From Candidatus Roseilinea sp. (GTDB lineage: Bacteria > Chloroflexota > Anaerolineae > J036 > Brachytrichaceae): a DNA stretch of 64,000 bases. Position 1 is the first letter of the stretch; each line of letters opens with the position of its first letter. This document shows positions 53,477 through 62,312 of the stretch, piece after piece. Location of the stretch: NCBI GenBank assembly GCA_025998955.1, contig AP024676.1:4462001-4526000 (forward strand). The letters run 5' to 3'. A program made the translations under genes and the position numbers. Below the pieces are notes generated by a model that was not told the origin of the DNA, searched no databases, and was given only the letters and a program-made list of their open reading frames with translations.

Positions 53477-54112
53477 CTATGCGGGGATGAAGAGCGGGTC
53501 GAGCGCGATTGCCAGATCGGGCAGGATACTGGATCGGATTTGCTCGCCGGGGCCGAACGCGCCGAACAAGGCATACTCAAGCGCGCTTTCTTCGCCTGCT
53601 CCCAGGGCGTAAACCACAACCGCTCGCGTCCGGGGATCGGCGATCCAGTATTCGCGCACCCCGGCGCGCTCGTAGGCGCCGAATTTGACGTAGTGATCCA
53701 GGCGCATCGAACCGGGCGAAACGACCTCAATGATCAGGTCGGGTGCGCCCTCGAAGAAGCGGGCACCGGCGGGCGGTTGTCGCGCCGCAGCGATGAACAG
53801 CACGTCGGGTTGCACCGGCTTCGCGATGCCCGGCAAGTGCACTTCGAACGGTGCGGTGATGACAACGCCCAACCCGCGCTCTTTGACGTGTTGGCGCAAC
53901 TGTGCGAATAGCTCGCCAACGGTGAATTGGTGGTTGTAGGAAGGTGCGTTGGCCACGTAGAGCACTCCGTCAATGATCTCGTAGCGATTGCCGTCGTCGG
54001 GCAGCGCAAGGTAATCTTCGTAAGTCCATTCGCCCTGGCGCGGCCGGGGGCGGGTGGACGGCGCAGGCGCTTCGGCGCGCGTTTCGACCGGAGCGATGGG
54101 CGCAGTGGTCAT
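53477..54112 (-). CDS. Uma2 family protein (DUF820)
   Basis: A 211-residue protein. A Pro/Ala-rich N-terminus (1-27) precedes the Uma2 fold: WTYEDYLALPDDGNRYEIIDGVLYV, VQPDVLFIAAAR, PDLIIEVVSPGSMRLDHYVKFGAYERAGVREYWIADP. The nuclease-like D...ExV residues are kept. GGAGGTGC precedes the ATG, which overlaps the E1-beta stop, so the two are co-translated. Function unknown. Confidence 0.87.
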   Translation of the reverse strand: MTTAPIAPVETRAEAPAPSTRPRPRQGEWTYEDYLALPDDGNRYEIIDGVLYVANAPSYNHQFTVGELFAQLRQHVKERGLGVVITAPFEVHLPGIAKPVQPDVLFIAAARQPPAGARFFEGAPDLIIEVVSPGSMRLDHYVKFGAYERAGVREYWIADPRTRAVVVYALGAGEESALEYALFGAFGPGEQIRSSILPDLAIALDPLFIPA

Positions 54113-55092
54113 CGCAGCACCTCCTTGATAGCCATGACTATATCACCTTCGCCGGGCAGGACGAACTGCTCCAGCGCCGGGGCATAGGGCAGCGGCACGT
54201 TCTTGGCGGCCACGCGCCGGATGGGCGCGTCGAGATAGTCAAGGGCGTGTTCGGCGAGCAAGGCGGCGATCTCGGCGCCGGGGCCGCTGCGCTTGTGCGC
54301 TTCGTGCGCGATCACGACGCGGCCGGTCTTCTTGACGCTGGCGACGAGCGTCGGCGCGTCCAACGGCACGAGCGTACGCGGGTCAATCACTTCGCACGAG
54401 ATCGCCGGCTGCGCTTGCGCCAGCGCGTCGGCAGCGGCCAGCGCGTGTGGCAGCATTCCGCCGATGGCGATGACGGTGACGTCGTGGCCTTCGCGCAGCA
54501 CATTGGCTTGGCCGAATTCGACGGTGTAATCATCCCCCTCCGGCACTTCGCCCTTGGCCGCATACAGCATCTTGTGCTCGAAGAACAGCACCGGGTCTTC
54601 GCCGCGGATGGCGCTCTTGAGCAGCCCTTTGGCATCGGCCGGTGTGGCCGGAGCGACGATCTTGATGCCGGGGATGTTCATGAACCACGACTCGGGGCTT
54701 TGCGAGTGTTGGGCAGCAGCTGCGCCGGGCGCGCCAGTGGTGACGCGAATCGTCAACGGCACGCGGGCTTTGCCGCCGCTCATGTAGCGCGCCTTGGCGA
54801 CTTGGTTGATGATCTGATCGCCAGCGCAGCCTAGGAAGTCGCCGAACATGATCTCGACGACCGGCCGCATGCCCATCATGGCCGCGCCCAGCGCTGCGCC
54901 GATGATGGCGGTTTCGCTGATCGGCGTATCGCGCACGCGTTCCTCGCCGAATTGCTGAATCAGGCCTTGCGTCACGCCGAACACACCACCCATCACGCCG
55001 ACGTCTTCGCCCATGATGAACACGCTGGGGTCGCGCGCCATCTCCTCGCGCAGTGCTTCGTTGATCGCCTCGCTGTAGGTCAGGGTTCGCAT
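54109..55092 (-). CDS. Orphan 2-oxoacid dehydrogenase E1 beta subunit
   Basis: A 327-residue E1-beta: LTYSEAINEALREEMARD, GEDVGVMGGVFGVT, DTPISETAIIGAALGAAM, CEVIDPRTLVPLD, IAHEAHKRSGPGAEIAALL. It is as complete as the copy at 5389-6459 but clearly divergent from it (PdhB/AcoB/BkdB-like). No E1-alpha, E2 or E3 gene is adjacent, so its alpha partner must be elsewhere. A CATAAT lies ten bases before the ATG, suggesting a leaderless start. Immediately downstream is a Uma2 gene. Confidence 0.9.
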   Translation of the reverse strand: MRTLTYSEAINEALREEMARDPSVFIMGEDVGVMGGVFGVTQGLIQQFGEERVRDTPISETAIIGAALGAAMMGMRPVVEIMFGDFLGCAGDQIINQVAKARYMSGGKARVPLTIRVTTGAPGAAAAQHSQSPESWFMNIPGIKIVAPATPADAKGLLKSAIRGEDPVLFFEHKMLYAAKGEVPEGDDYTVEFGQANVLREGHDVTVIAIGGMLPHALAAADALAQAQPAISCEVIDPRTLVPLDAPTLVASVKKTGRVVIAHEAHKRSGPGAEIAALLAEHALDYLDAPIRRVAAKNVPLPYAPALEQFVLPGEGDIVMAIKEVLR

Positions 55093-55126
55093 CTGGGCGC
55101 GGATTATGCCCCAGCCGGGTGCGTCC

Positions 55127-55915
55127 TCAAGAACTCGCGCTGCTGTAGCTCAGCACCGCCCGCTGCCAAAACCAAGCGCTGAACGCGAACAAGAGCGCAG
55201 CAAGCACGACGGCGGCGATCATCGTCGCGCTGCCCAGCTTGCCCAGCACGGCCTCGGCAGGGAAGGTGGTCATGAATGCTACCGGCAGCACGAACGTCAG
55301 GGCGATGCGCACCAAGCCGGAGAACGTGGTCACCGGGAAACGCGCTGTGTCGAACAGTGAACGGAAAAGTTCGGTCAGGTTGTCAATCTTCACGAACCAG
55401 AACGACAACGTCGCCATCAGCAACCAGATGCTGTAGACGATGACGAACGACGCTGCCAGCATCAGCGCGAATTGCATCAGGGCGATGGGGTCGGGCGCGT
55501 AGCCCATCCGGCCGAACGCGAACAGCATGATCGCCACGCCGGCGGACATGTCTGCCAAGCCGGAGTAGCGCGCGTAGCGCAGCGTCGCCAGGAACTGGCT
55601 GTTCACCGGCTTGGTGAGCACGAAGTCCATCGTGCCCTCGCGCACCATTTGGATGATCTTGGCGACGTTGGGCTGCAGCAGCAATTGGATCGCGCCTTCG
55701 ATCAGCACGGACAGCGCGACGATGACCAGTGCCTGTTCGTATGTCCATCCGCCCAGCACATCGGTTTGCGTGAAGAACACGGACACGCTGGCGAAGGTGA
55801 CGCCAGCCCACAGCACACCCAACGCGGCTTGTGCAATGAAGTTGGCGCGGTATTCCAGCTCTAACAACAAATTGGACTTGAAGAACAGAGCAAGGAGACG
55901 CAGGTAACGCATCAT
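55127..55915 (-). CDS. ABC-2 type transporter permease
   Basis: A 262-residue membrane protein with about six hydrophobic segments (LEYRANFIAQAALGVLW..., MVREGTMDFVLTKPVNSQF, IVYSIWLLMATLSFWFVKIDNL). The EGTMDFVLTKPVN loop is typical of the ABC-2-like DUF990 permeases. It overlaps the next permease gene (ATGA), so the pair forms a heterodimeric membrane domain. The ATPase is encoded at 58035-59072. Confidence 0.88.
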   Translation of the reverse strand: MMRYLRLLALFFKSNLLLELEYRANFIAQAALGVLWAGVTFASVSVFFTQTDVLGGWTYEQALVIVALSVLIEGAIQLLLQPNVAKIIQMVREGTMDFVLTKPVNSQFLATLRYARYSGLADMSAGVAIMLFAFGRMGYAPDPIALMQFALMLAASFVIVYSIWLLMATLSFWFVKIDNLTELFRSLFDTARFPVTTFSGLVRIALTFVLPVAFMTTFPAEAVLGKLGSATMIAAVVLAALLFAFSAWFWQRAVLSYSSASS

Positions 55916-56700
55916 GCTCCTACTGCGCTGTAGCTGCGAATCGCGATCTTCCACACGAGCCACACCGCCGCTACGAAGAACGCTGCCCAGGCCCACTGGA
56001 CGATGAAGCTCAACAGCATCGCCTCGCCTTGCACGCGCCCCATGGCGATATTCACGCTGAAGTTGAGCATGTAGGGGAAAGGCAGCCAGCGCAGCACTTC
56101 CTGAATCGCTTGCGGGAACATAGCGATCGGCGCGATCACGCCCGACAGCACCAGTCGCACACCGTAGAAGCCTTGGATGAACGCGCTGGTCTGCGTCGTC
56201 CAGAATGCCAGCAAGCCGATTAGGTAGTCCGACATGAAGGCGATCAGCCACGCGCCGGCCACCGATGCGACGAACGCCAGTAGGTTGAGCGGCGTCAAGG
56301 CCAAGTGCACACCCGGCGTGGCGACCAACACGACCGCAGTGATCGGCAGGACGATGACCATGCGCAAGAGCTTCTCCACCCAGTTCGTGGCGATCTCGTT
56401 GTGAATGGGGTGGATCGGCCGCAGCAGCATGGGCGAGAGCCGGCCCTCGCGGATGGCGAAGTCCAGTTCCCACGACGCCCACACGGCCGTAAGGTTGCGC
56501 ACGATCCAGCCAACCATGAAGTAGGTCACGAAGTCGGCCGAGCTGTAGCCGTTCACTTCGCCATCGCGGCTGATGCTGAGCCATACCAGCAGCATGATCA
56601 CCATCAGGATGCTATTCATCATCCAGATGACGATCTGCGCGCGATATTCGACGGTGAGCGACCAGGCGGCTTTGCTCAGGGCAACGTATTTCTTCCACAT
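55912..56700 (-). CDS. ABC-2 type transporter permease
   Basis: A 262-residue permease, paralogous to the gene it overlaps: MWKKYVALSKAAWSLTVEYRAQIVIWMM, REGRLSPMLLRPIHPIHNE (the DUF990 loop), then four or five membrane segments. MWKK at 56700 is the start; the longer frame upstream is translated heptamer array and is rejected. It lies 121 bp from the divergent MFS gene, with the array in between. Confidence 0.87.
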   Translation of the reverse strand: MWKKYVALSKAAWSLTVEYRAQIVIWMMNSILMVIMLLVWLSISRDGEVNGYSSADFVTYFMVGWIVRNLTAVWASWELDFAIREGRLSPMLLRPIHPIHNEIATNWVEKLLRMVIVLPITAVVLVATPGVHLALTPLNLLAFVASVAGAWLIAFMSDYLIGLLAFWTTQTSAFIQGFYGVRLVLSGVIAPIAMFPQAIQEVLRWLPFPYMLNFSVNIAMGRVQGEAMLLSFIVQWAWAAFFVAAVWLVWKIAIRSYSAVGA

Positions 56701-56733
56701 ATCGCTCGGTGTGCTGGCGACCGGTATGCAGAA

Positions 56734-56796
56734 ACGCCAAACGTAAAGCCTAAAACGCAGGACGCAATACGCAGGACGTAGGACGCAAGACGTGAT
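56734..56796. repeat. ACGCAGG-type heptamer array
   Basis: Units ACGCAGG, ACGCAAT, ACGCAGG, ACGTAGG, ACGCAAG and ACGTGAT (56755-56796), preceded by more degenerate ones. It lies between the divergent ABC-2 permease and MFS genes. Confidence 0.8.
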
Positions 56797-56821
56797 ACAC
56801 AACACAACTATACTCGCCACC

Positions 56822-58123
56822 GTGTTCCGCCGTTTCACCCATATCGCCAGGCTCTATCTAATCTGGGTTGCGATCTACTACTTCACCTTCGCCTTCCCGG
56901 CCACGTTGATGAACTTCTATTTGGAAGCACTGGGCTTCGATCGCGCATTCATCGGCTTGTTCCACGGCGCCAGCCAGTTCGGCGGCTTGATCCTGGCGTT
57001 GCCGGCACTGCTGTGTTTCGAATGGATGGGCCGGCGTGCAGCGCTGGTGTTCGGCGCGGCGGTCGCCAGCCTCGCGCGATTGCCGACGGTGCTGGCAACC
57101 GCGCCTGAGGTGATCCTGGCTGCTGAAGCGCTCAGCGGATTCGGCACGGTGATCTTTGGGCTGGCCAGCGTGTCGCTACTGGCCGATGCCTCCGCCGAAG
57201 ATCACCGCGCGGCGCTGTTCGGCGTCGGTGACTTCACACGCACGATAGCCGTGCTGTTGGGCAGCATCTTCGCCGGCAGCCTGCCGGCCCTGATCGCGCC
57301 GTTGCTTCAGGTCGGCGGCGAGAGCGCAGAGGCGTATCGGGCGGCGCTGGTCGCTGCGTTCATCGTGCGGACGCTTGCCGTCGTTCCGCTGGCCATGATC
57401 GCCCGTCGTCGGCCGGTGCCGGGCGAACCCACGGCGGCGCTGCCGAATGTGCGCGCGGCGCGTTATCTCAATCCCCGCATCTTGCTCGGCCAGCGGTTGC
57501 AGGTGTATGCGCTCGGCGTGCCGTTCATGCTGCTGTTGGCAGCGGAAGCGCTGGTGTTCACGTTCTTCAACTTGCTCATGCGCGATCGGTTCGGGGCGAG
57601 CGACGCGCAGATCGGCTTGATCATCGGTGTGAACGCGCTGATTGGGTCGGTTGCGGCGCTGCTCGCCCCGCGCGCTGCAGAGCGGATGGGTGATCGGCCG
57701 GCGATCGTGTGGGGATCGTTCGCCACGGCGGCGGGTGTGGCGGCGTTTGCCCTCAGTCCGAATTTACTCCTTAGCGCGCTGTCCGTGTTTATCCAAGTCG
57801 CAGTCTCGCAGATCTCACGCGTGCTCTACCGCGTCTACGTCGTGAATGTCTCGCGGCGCGATGAGTATTTCATCGTCAGCGTCGTGATGGCGATTGCGGC
57901 GAACATCGGGCCGGCCGTTGCCCCGCCGGCCAGCGGATTGATCCAGCACGCATTTGGCTATGCCCCGTTGTTCGCCGCTTCGATTGCGATGACGGTGATC
58001 GCAGCGCTCTCATTCGACTTGATCGCGCGGTGGATCAGTCGGAGCGCGCAAGTTGCGCCGCAAGCGCTTGCTCATTCGCCGTCCCCAGTCCAGCGACCTT
58101 ACCCGCAAACACCTCTCGAATGA
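56822..58123 (+). CDS. Major facilitator superfamily transporter
   Basis: About 433 residues with 11-12 membrane segments (LYLIWVAIYYFTFAFPATLMN..., GLFHGASQFGGLILALPALLCFEWMGRRAALVFGAAVASLARL with the MFS loop, and a second half from LLLAAEALVFTFFNLLMRDRFG). Probably a drug/metabolite exporter; substrate unknown. GTG 56822 is chosen because a TATACT ends seven bases upstream; the frame above it is repeat sequence. Its last 89 bases overlap the convergent ABC ATPase gene. Confidence 0.85.
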   Translation: MFRRFTHIARLYLIWVAIYYFTFAFPATLMNFYLEALGFDRAFIGLFHGASQFGGLILALPALLCFEWMGRRAALVFGAAVASLARLPTVLATAPEVILAAEALSGFGTVIFGLASVSLLADASAEDHRAALFGVGDFTRTIAVLLGSIFAGSLPALIAPLLQVGGESAEAYRAALVAAFIVRTLAVVPLAMIARRRPVPGEPTAALPNVRAARYLNPRILLGQRLQVYALGVPFMLLLAAEALVFTFFNLLMRDRFGASDAQIGLIIGVNALIGSVAALLAPRAAERMGDRPAIVWGSFATAAGVAAFALSPNLLLSALSVFIQVAVSQISRVLYRVYVVNVSRRDEYFIVSVVMAIAANIGPAVAPPASGLIQHAFGYAPLFAASIAMTVIAALSFDLIARWISRSAQVAPQALAHSPSPVQRPYPQTPLE

Positions 58124-59072
58124 TGTCCTCGACCAGCGGGTCCTCGAAGTTGATGTCGTCCACCTCGATCTGGGTGAGCAAGCGCGCCGCCGTTTCGGCT
58201 GCTTGGTCGCGCGGCACGTGCAGCACGGCGGTCAATCCATCGCACACCTCGACAATGCCAAAGGGCGCGAGTTGTTCGCACGTCACCGGCTGCTCGAACT
58301 GCAACTTGAGGATTTTGTAAGGCGCGACGCGCTCGATGAGGGCGCGGAAGTTGCCGTCGTAGAGCACCTTGCCCTTGTCAATCACGATGATGCGATCGCA
58401 CAGCGCGGTCACGTCGGCCATATAGTGGCTGGTGAGGATGACCGTCGCGCCGTGGCGGCGGTTGTATTCGGCGATGAAGTCGCGGATGCGCACCTGCATC
58501 GTCACGTCCAGGCCAATGGTCGGCTCGTCCAGAAACAGCACCTTGGGCCGGTGCAACAGCGCGGCTGCCAATTCGCATTTCATGCGTTCACCAAGCGAGA
58601 GCTTACGCACCTGCTTCCTCAGCAGCGGGCCCAAGTCGAGCAAATGATCGAGCTCCTTCAGTGTGGCTTCGTATTGTGCGCGCGGAATCTCGTAGATGGC
58701 CTGATTGATGAGGAAGGTCTCGATGGCCGGCAAGTCCCAGAGCAGTTGTTGCTTCTGACCCATCACCAGCGTGAATTGCTTGAGATAAGCCGCCTCGCGC
58801 TTGTGCGGCGTAAAGCCCAGCACCGTCGCGACGCCGCTGGTGGGATAGAGCAGGCCGGACAGCACCTTGAGCGTGGTGGTTTTGCCTGCGCCGTTCGGTC
58901 CGAGGAAGCCGACCATCTCGCCTGCTTCGATGTCGAAGGATACATCGTCCACGGCCCTGACCGTTCGGTATTTGCGCGCCACGAACGACCTTAGGCTCCC
59001 CACTAGCCCCGGCTCCTTCTCGTGAACCTGATAGTGCTTCGAGAGGTGTGCGACGTGAATCTGCGGCGGCAT
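58035..59072 (-). CDS. ABC transporter ATP-binding protein (ABC-2 exporter)
   Basis: A 345-residue ATPase: Walker A GFLGPNGAGKTTTLKVL (~54-70), Q-loop VMGQKQQLLWDLP, signature LSLGERMKCELAAALL, Walker B VLFLDEPTIGLD and H-loop LTSHYMADV. A C-terminal extension (~245-345) is usual for DAN-type exporters. It energises the two ABC-2 permeases at 55127-56700, although an opposite-strand MFS gene separates them. ATG 59072 is used; a TTG two codons upstream is possible. Confidence 0.92.
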   Translation of the reverse strand: MPPQIHVAHLSKHYQVHEKEPGLVGSLRSFVARKYRTVRAVDDVSFDIEAGEMVGFLGPNGAGKTTTLKVLSGLLYPTSGVATVLGFTPHKREAAYLKQFTLVMGQKQQLLWDLPAIETFLINQAIYEIPRAQYEATLKELDHLLDLGPLLRKQVRKLSLGERMKCELAAALLHRPKVLFLDEPTIGLDVTMQVRIRDFIAEYNRRHGATVILTSHYMADVTALCDRIIVIDKGKVLYDGNFRALIERVAPYKILKLQFEQPVTCEQLAPFGIVEVCDGLTAVLHVPRDQAAETAARLLTQIEVDDINFEDPLVEDIIREVFAGKVAGLGTANEQALAAQLARSD

Positions 59073-59082
59073 AGACAAAAAG

Positions 59083-59152
59083 AGATTGGAGATTAGGGAT
59101 CAGAGATTTGTGCTCACGCCTTCAATCTCCAATTTTCCAATCTCCAATCTGT
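59083..59152. repeat. Degenerate ATTGGAG/CAATCTC heptamer arrays
   Basis: Left part ATTGGAG-ATTAGGG-ATCAGAG, right part CAATCTC and CCAATCTCCAATC in the opposite sense, between the ABC ATPase start and the tRNA gene. They can form an imperfect stem, like the array at 51965-52013. Confidence 0.65.
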
Positions 59153-59156
59153 GGAG

Positions 59157-59231
59157 TGCCCCAAGAGAGACTCGAACTCCCGGCCTTTTGCTCCGCAAGC
59201 AAACGCTCTATCCAACCTGAGCTATTGGGGC
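59157..59231 (-). tRNA. tRNA-Arg, anticodon GCG
   Basis: A 75-nt cloverleaf on the minus strand. Acceptor GCCCCAA/TTGGGGC; D-arm GCTC...GAGC with GG in the loop; anticodon stem TTTGC/GCAAA with loop TTGCGGA, so anticodon GCG (codon CGC); a 5-nt variable loop; T-arm GGGAG-TTCGAGT-CTCTC; discriminator A; no encoded CCA. Most bacteria read CGN with an inosine-modified ACG anticodon, so GCG is unusual. Confidence 0.85.
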
Positions 59232-59265
59232 ATGTGCCCGTATTCTAGCAGATTTTGACTGCATA

Positions 59266-59442
59266 GGGTGCATTTCAAGATGGGGAAGCGCGGACTGGCC
59301 CGCAGCGGTATTCGCTTCAGTCGCGATGGGATAAATCCCGGCGCTGAGCATACGGGCAAGCCGCGCGCATCCCGCCCCTTTCAGCCCAGGCGTTTACGCC
59401 GGGGCGGGTTTGCTACATCTGCCCACGTTGGCGAATGCACCC
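59266..59442. mobile_element. MITE-like element, full copy in inverse orientation
   Basis: A 177-bp copy, inverted relative to 25779-25959: GGGTGCATTTCAAGATGGGG at the left end and CGAATGCACCC at the right. Internal sequence matches along the whole length, with scattered substitutions and a 2-bp and other small indels. Flanking 8-mers (ACTGCATA/CCTGCAGT) share only CTGCA, so any target duplication has decayed. It lies 34 bp from the tRNA-Arg gene. Confidence 0.85.
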
Positions 59443-59484
59443 CCTGCAGTCTCACCCGTTCGACCCGTTATAATCTGCGCCGCC

Positions 59485-59799
59485 ATGCCCACGTATCAGT
59501 ACGCCTGTCCCGATTGCGGCTTCGAATTCGAGAAGCAACAGAAGTTCACTGACGATCCGATCAAACGCTGCCCGAAGTGCGGCAAACGCAGCGTGTATCG
59601 CGTAGTGAGCAAGGTGTCCGTCACATTCAAGGGCAGCGGCTGGTATATCACCGATAGCAAGAGTGATAAGGCCAAGCATTCGGTGGAGACGAAACATGGC
59701 GAAAGCGAGTCAAGCTCGACCGACGGCAAGGCCGAGTCTGAGTCGAAGGAGCCGACCAAGTCCAAGACGAAGGCCGAAAGCAAGTCTGACAAGAAATAG
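59485..59799 (+). CDS. FmdB-family zinc-ribbon protein
   Basis: A 104-residue protein. The N-terminal zinc ribbon has [21 protein letters not shown] and [12 protein letters not shown] (two CxxC pairs), followed by [10 protein letters not shown], the FmdB family signature. The last ~40 residues are Ser/Lys/Glu-rich and disordered. Regulatory role presumed, partner unknown. The start is set by a TATAAT ten bases upstream. trpB2 follows 145 bp on. Confidence 0.9.
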   Translation: MPTYQYACPDCGFEFEKQQKFTDDPIKRCPKCGKRSVYRVVSKVSVTFKGSGWYITDSKSDKAKHSVETKHGESESSSTDGKAESESKEPTKSKTKAESKSDKK

Positions 59800-59944
59800 A
59801 GCCACCAACGGACCGGGCTTCTCACAAGCGCCCCGTTCGGTTGCTTGGATCGCCTCACCAAAGCACGTAGGCCGCCGCAAGGCGGCCCTTTCGTTTGTCC
59901 TGCAGCGGGTTGCGAATGCCGCGTTCTCTGCTAAAACTCGGCGC

Positions 59945-61312
59945 ATGGCCGATCAAACGAAGTTCCTCCTCGCCGAGAGCGACATTCCAACTGCTTGGTA
60001 CAACATCCAAGCCGATCTGCCGTTCGAGCTGCCGCCGGTGTTGCACCCCGGCACCAAGCAGCCGGTCGGCCCGGACGATCTCGCGCCGCTCTTTCCCATG
60101 GCGCTCATCATGCAAGAAGTATCTCGCGACCGATGGGTGGAGATCCCCGAGCCGGTGCGCGACGTGTATAAGCTCTGGCGACCGACGCCTCTGTATCGCG
60201 CGCACCGCTTGGAGAAGGCGCTGCAGACCCCGGCGAAGATCTTTTACAAGTATGAGGGCGTCAGCCCGGCCGGCAGCCACAAACCCAACACAGCCGTCGC
60301 GCAGGCCTTTTACAACAAGGAAGCCGGAACCAAGCGCATCACCACCGAGACCGGCGCCGGTCAATGGGGCAGCGCGCTGGCGCTGGCCTGCCAGCTCTTC
60401 GGCATCGAGCTAAAGGTATACATGGTCAAGGTGAGCTACGAGCAGAAGCCCTACCGGCGCACACTGATGGAGACGTGGGGCGCGAAAGTCGTCCCCTCGC
60501 CCAGTGAAGACACCCACGCCGGCCGCGCCATCCTGGCCAAAGACCCGAACAATACCGGCTCGCTCGGCATTGCCATCAGCGAGGCGGTCGAAGATGCCGT
60601 GACCAATCCGACGCCGACCAAATATGCCCTCGGCTCGGTGCTCAATCACGTGCTGATGCACCAGAGCGTCATCGGGCTGGAGGCCAAGCGGCAACTCGAG
60701 ATGGCCGGTGTGTATCCCGACGTGCTGGTGGGTTGCATCGGCGGCGGCAGCAACTTCGCCGGCTTCACCTACCCGTTCATCGGCGACAAGCTGACCGGCA
60801 AGGCGCCCAACCTGCGCGTAGTGGCGATCGAGCCGGCGGCGGCGCCGTCGCTCACCCGCGGCGTATACGCCTACGATTTCGGCGACACCAGCATGATGAC
60901 GCCGCTGGTGAAGATGTATACGCTCGGTCACAGCTTCATCCCTGCGCCGATCCATGCCGGCGGCCTGCGCTACCACGGCATGGCGTCGAGCGTGTGCGAG
61001 CTGTACCGGCACGGCGTGATCGAAGCACGCGCGGTGCAGCAACGCACCACGTTCGAGGCCGGCGTGCTATTCGCGCGGACGGAGGGGATTCTGCCCGCGC
61101 CCGAGGCCGCGCACGCCGTCCGTGGCGCGATTGACGAGGCGATTCGCTGCCGCGAAGAGGGCGTCAGCCGCGTGATTGCGTTCAACCTGTGCGGCCATGG
61201 CCACTTCGACCTGTCGGCCTACGAGCGCTACTTGGCCGGCAAGCTCGAGGATTACGACCTGCCGCAGAGCGAGATCGAGCGGGCGCAGGCCGAACTACCG
61301 GTGGTAGCGTAA
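59945..61312 (+). CDS. trpB2: Tryptophan synthase beta chain, TrpB2 type
   Basis: A 455-residue PLP enzyme of the TrpB2 (COG1350) group: [20 protein letters not shown]-lysine region [37 protein letters not shown], the phosphate-binding [11 protein letters not shown], and HAGGLRYHG. TrpB2 condenses indole with serine and is often found without a TrpA partner; it may rescue free indole. It is unlinked to trpEG (15090-17233). Start ATG 59945; upstream frame lacks family similarity. Convergent with the next gene across a hairpin. Confidence 0.92.
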   Translation: MADQTKFLLAESDIPTAWYNIQADLPFELPPVLHPGTKQPVGPDDLAPLFPMALIMQEVSRDRWVEIPEPVRDVYKLWRPTPLYRAHRLEKALQTPAKIFYKYEGVSPAGSHKPNTAVAQAFYNKEAGTKRITTETGAGQWGSALALACQLFGIELKVYMVKVSYEQKPYRRTLMETWGAKVVPSPSEDTHAGRAILAKDPNNTGSLGIAISEAVEDAVTNPTPTKYALGSVLNHVLMHQSVIGLEAKRQLEMAGVYPDVLVGCIGGGSNFAGFTYPFIGDKLTGKAPNLRVVAIEPAAAPSLTRGVYAYDFGDTSMMTPLVKMYTLGHSFIPAPIHAGGLRYHGMASSVCELYRHGVIEARAVQQRTTFEAGVLFARTEGILPAPEAAHAVRGAIDEAIRCREEGVSRVIAFNLCGHGHFDLSAYERYLAGKLEDYDLPQSEIERAQAELPVVA

Positions 61313-61317
61313 CCCTA

Positions 61318-61360
61318 CATGCATCGCCTCGCGCGTTTCGAGCGCGTTAGGCGATGCATG
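61318..61360. terminator. Bidirectional hairpin between convergent genes
   Basis: Perfect 12-bp arms CATGCATCGCCT/AGGCGATGCATG with an inner CGCGC/GCGCG stem, between trpB2 and the pRiA4b-like gene. No strong T-run on either side. Confidence 0.6.
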
Positions 61361-61367
61361 CCTGGCA

Positions 61368-61982
61368 TTACACGAACAACCGCACGTTGCGCTCGGCGTC
61401 CAACGCGTGCGGGCGAATCTGAGCCAGCCGCCGGTTCACCGCGTCAATGTCGAAAGCGTCTGGGTCGAAGTTCGGCCGCATCTCCTGCAACCAGGCGCTC
61501 AGGTTCTCGTGTTCTGCGTGGCTGGGATCGTTGATGATCGCCAGCAGGTCGGCGTAGCCGTAGACGCCGCCGCAGTCTTCCGGGGGACAGGCGCGCCGGC
61601 CTGCCACGCAAATCGGGTAGCGCACCCCTCGCTCCGGCGGCATGATCTTTTCGACCAAAATCTCGTGATCCCAACTATCGCCGAAGTCGTATTCGTAGAA
61701 GAACTTTTGCTTCGGCCTCAGGGCCACTTCGGCCAGTGTCACCCGCGCCGAATGTCGCGAGGTCATGCCTTCGATCGGATACAGGCTAATGTAGTCGTCG
61801 CCGACGATGAACTGGTGCAGGTGCGAATTCGTCCAGCCCATCGCCACCTGGATTACGTAGTGCAGCGCGCCGAGCGTCCAGTTGCCGGGCACCAGCACAC
61901 GCCGCCAGATCGGCGGGTGCGAGTTGCGCAGAGCAATGCGAAGCTGATAGATATCCGCATCGGCTTGGGACGACCTGGCCAT
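61368..61982 (-). CDS. Plasmid pRiA4b ORF-3-like family protein
   Basis: A 204-residue protein with the family core: YQLRIALRNSHPPIWRRVLVPGNWTLGALHYVIQVAMGW, SHLHQF, FFYEYDFGDSWDHEILVEKI, CPPEDCGGVYGYADLL. Found on plasmids and chromosomes; function unknown. ATG 61982 is fixed by a TACAAT nine bases upstream; longer frames translate the neighbouring repeat. Convergent with trpB2. Confidence 0.85.
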   Translation of the reverse strand: MARSSQADADIYQLRIALRNSHPPIWRRVLVPGNWTLGALHYVIQVAMGWTNSHLHQFIVGDDYISLYPIEGMTSRHSARVTLAEVALRPKQKFFYEYDFGDSWDHEILVEKIMPPERGVRYPICVAGRRACPPEDCGGVYGYADLLAIINDPSHAEHENLSAWLQEMRPNFDPDAFDIDAVNRRLAQIRPHALDAERNVRLFV

Positions 61983-61997
61983 CGTAGAAGGATTGTA

Positions 61998-62312
61998 ATC
62001 GCGCACGTGCAGAGCGCAAAGCAAGGAGAGCCAAGGGGTATAGCGCAGAAAGGTGGGTGACTTTTTGCGCGGAGGCAGCAAAGTAGACGGCATGAAAGCC
62101 ATGCCGGGCCACACATGTTCACCGGTTGTCGGTGTGGCTTGACTTTCGATGAGACCCGCCCAGGCGTAAACGCCTGGGCTGAGCCGACGGGGGATGCGTG
62201 CGGCTTGCCCATAAGCTCAGCGCTGGGATTCATCCCAGCGCGATGACTGACGCTAACAAATCTGCGCTATACCCAGAGCCAAGAACCGAGAGTCAAGACA
62301 CAAGGGATGGAA
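61998..62312. other. Repeat-rich gene-free region
   Basis: Apart from the family-2 repeat copy (62047-62215) and the MITE-derived segment (to ~62265), no gene or other signal was recognised between the pRiA4b-like gene and the heptamer array upstream of the DUF72 gene. Confidence 0.5.
62047..62265 (-). repeat. Dispersed repeat family 2, copy 2, joined to a MITE-derived segment
   Basis: Read on the minus strand, 62215 down to 62047 matches 42447-42605 (GCACGCATCCCC... GCTCAGCCCAGGCGTTTACGCC... GCGCAAAAAGTCACCCACC, TTTCTGC). On the plus strand the part from ~62154 to 62265 continues like the MITE interior (GCTCAGCGCTGGGATTCATCCC-AGCGCGA) but lacks its ends. Confidence 0.7.

Noticed and set aside
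55916-56584. N-terminal extension of the ABC-2 permease gene at 55127
   Set aside because: The extension lies entirely within the overlapping upstream permease gene in another frame.
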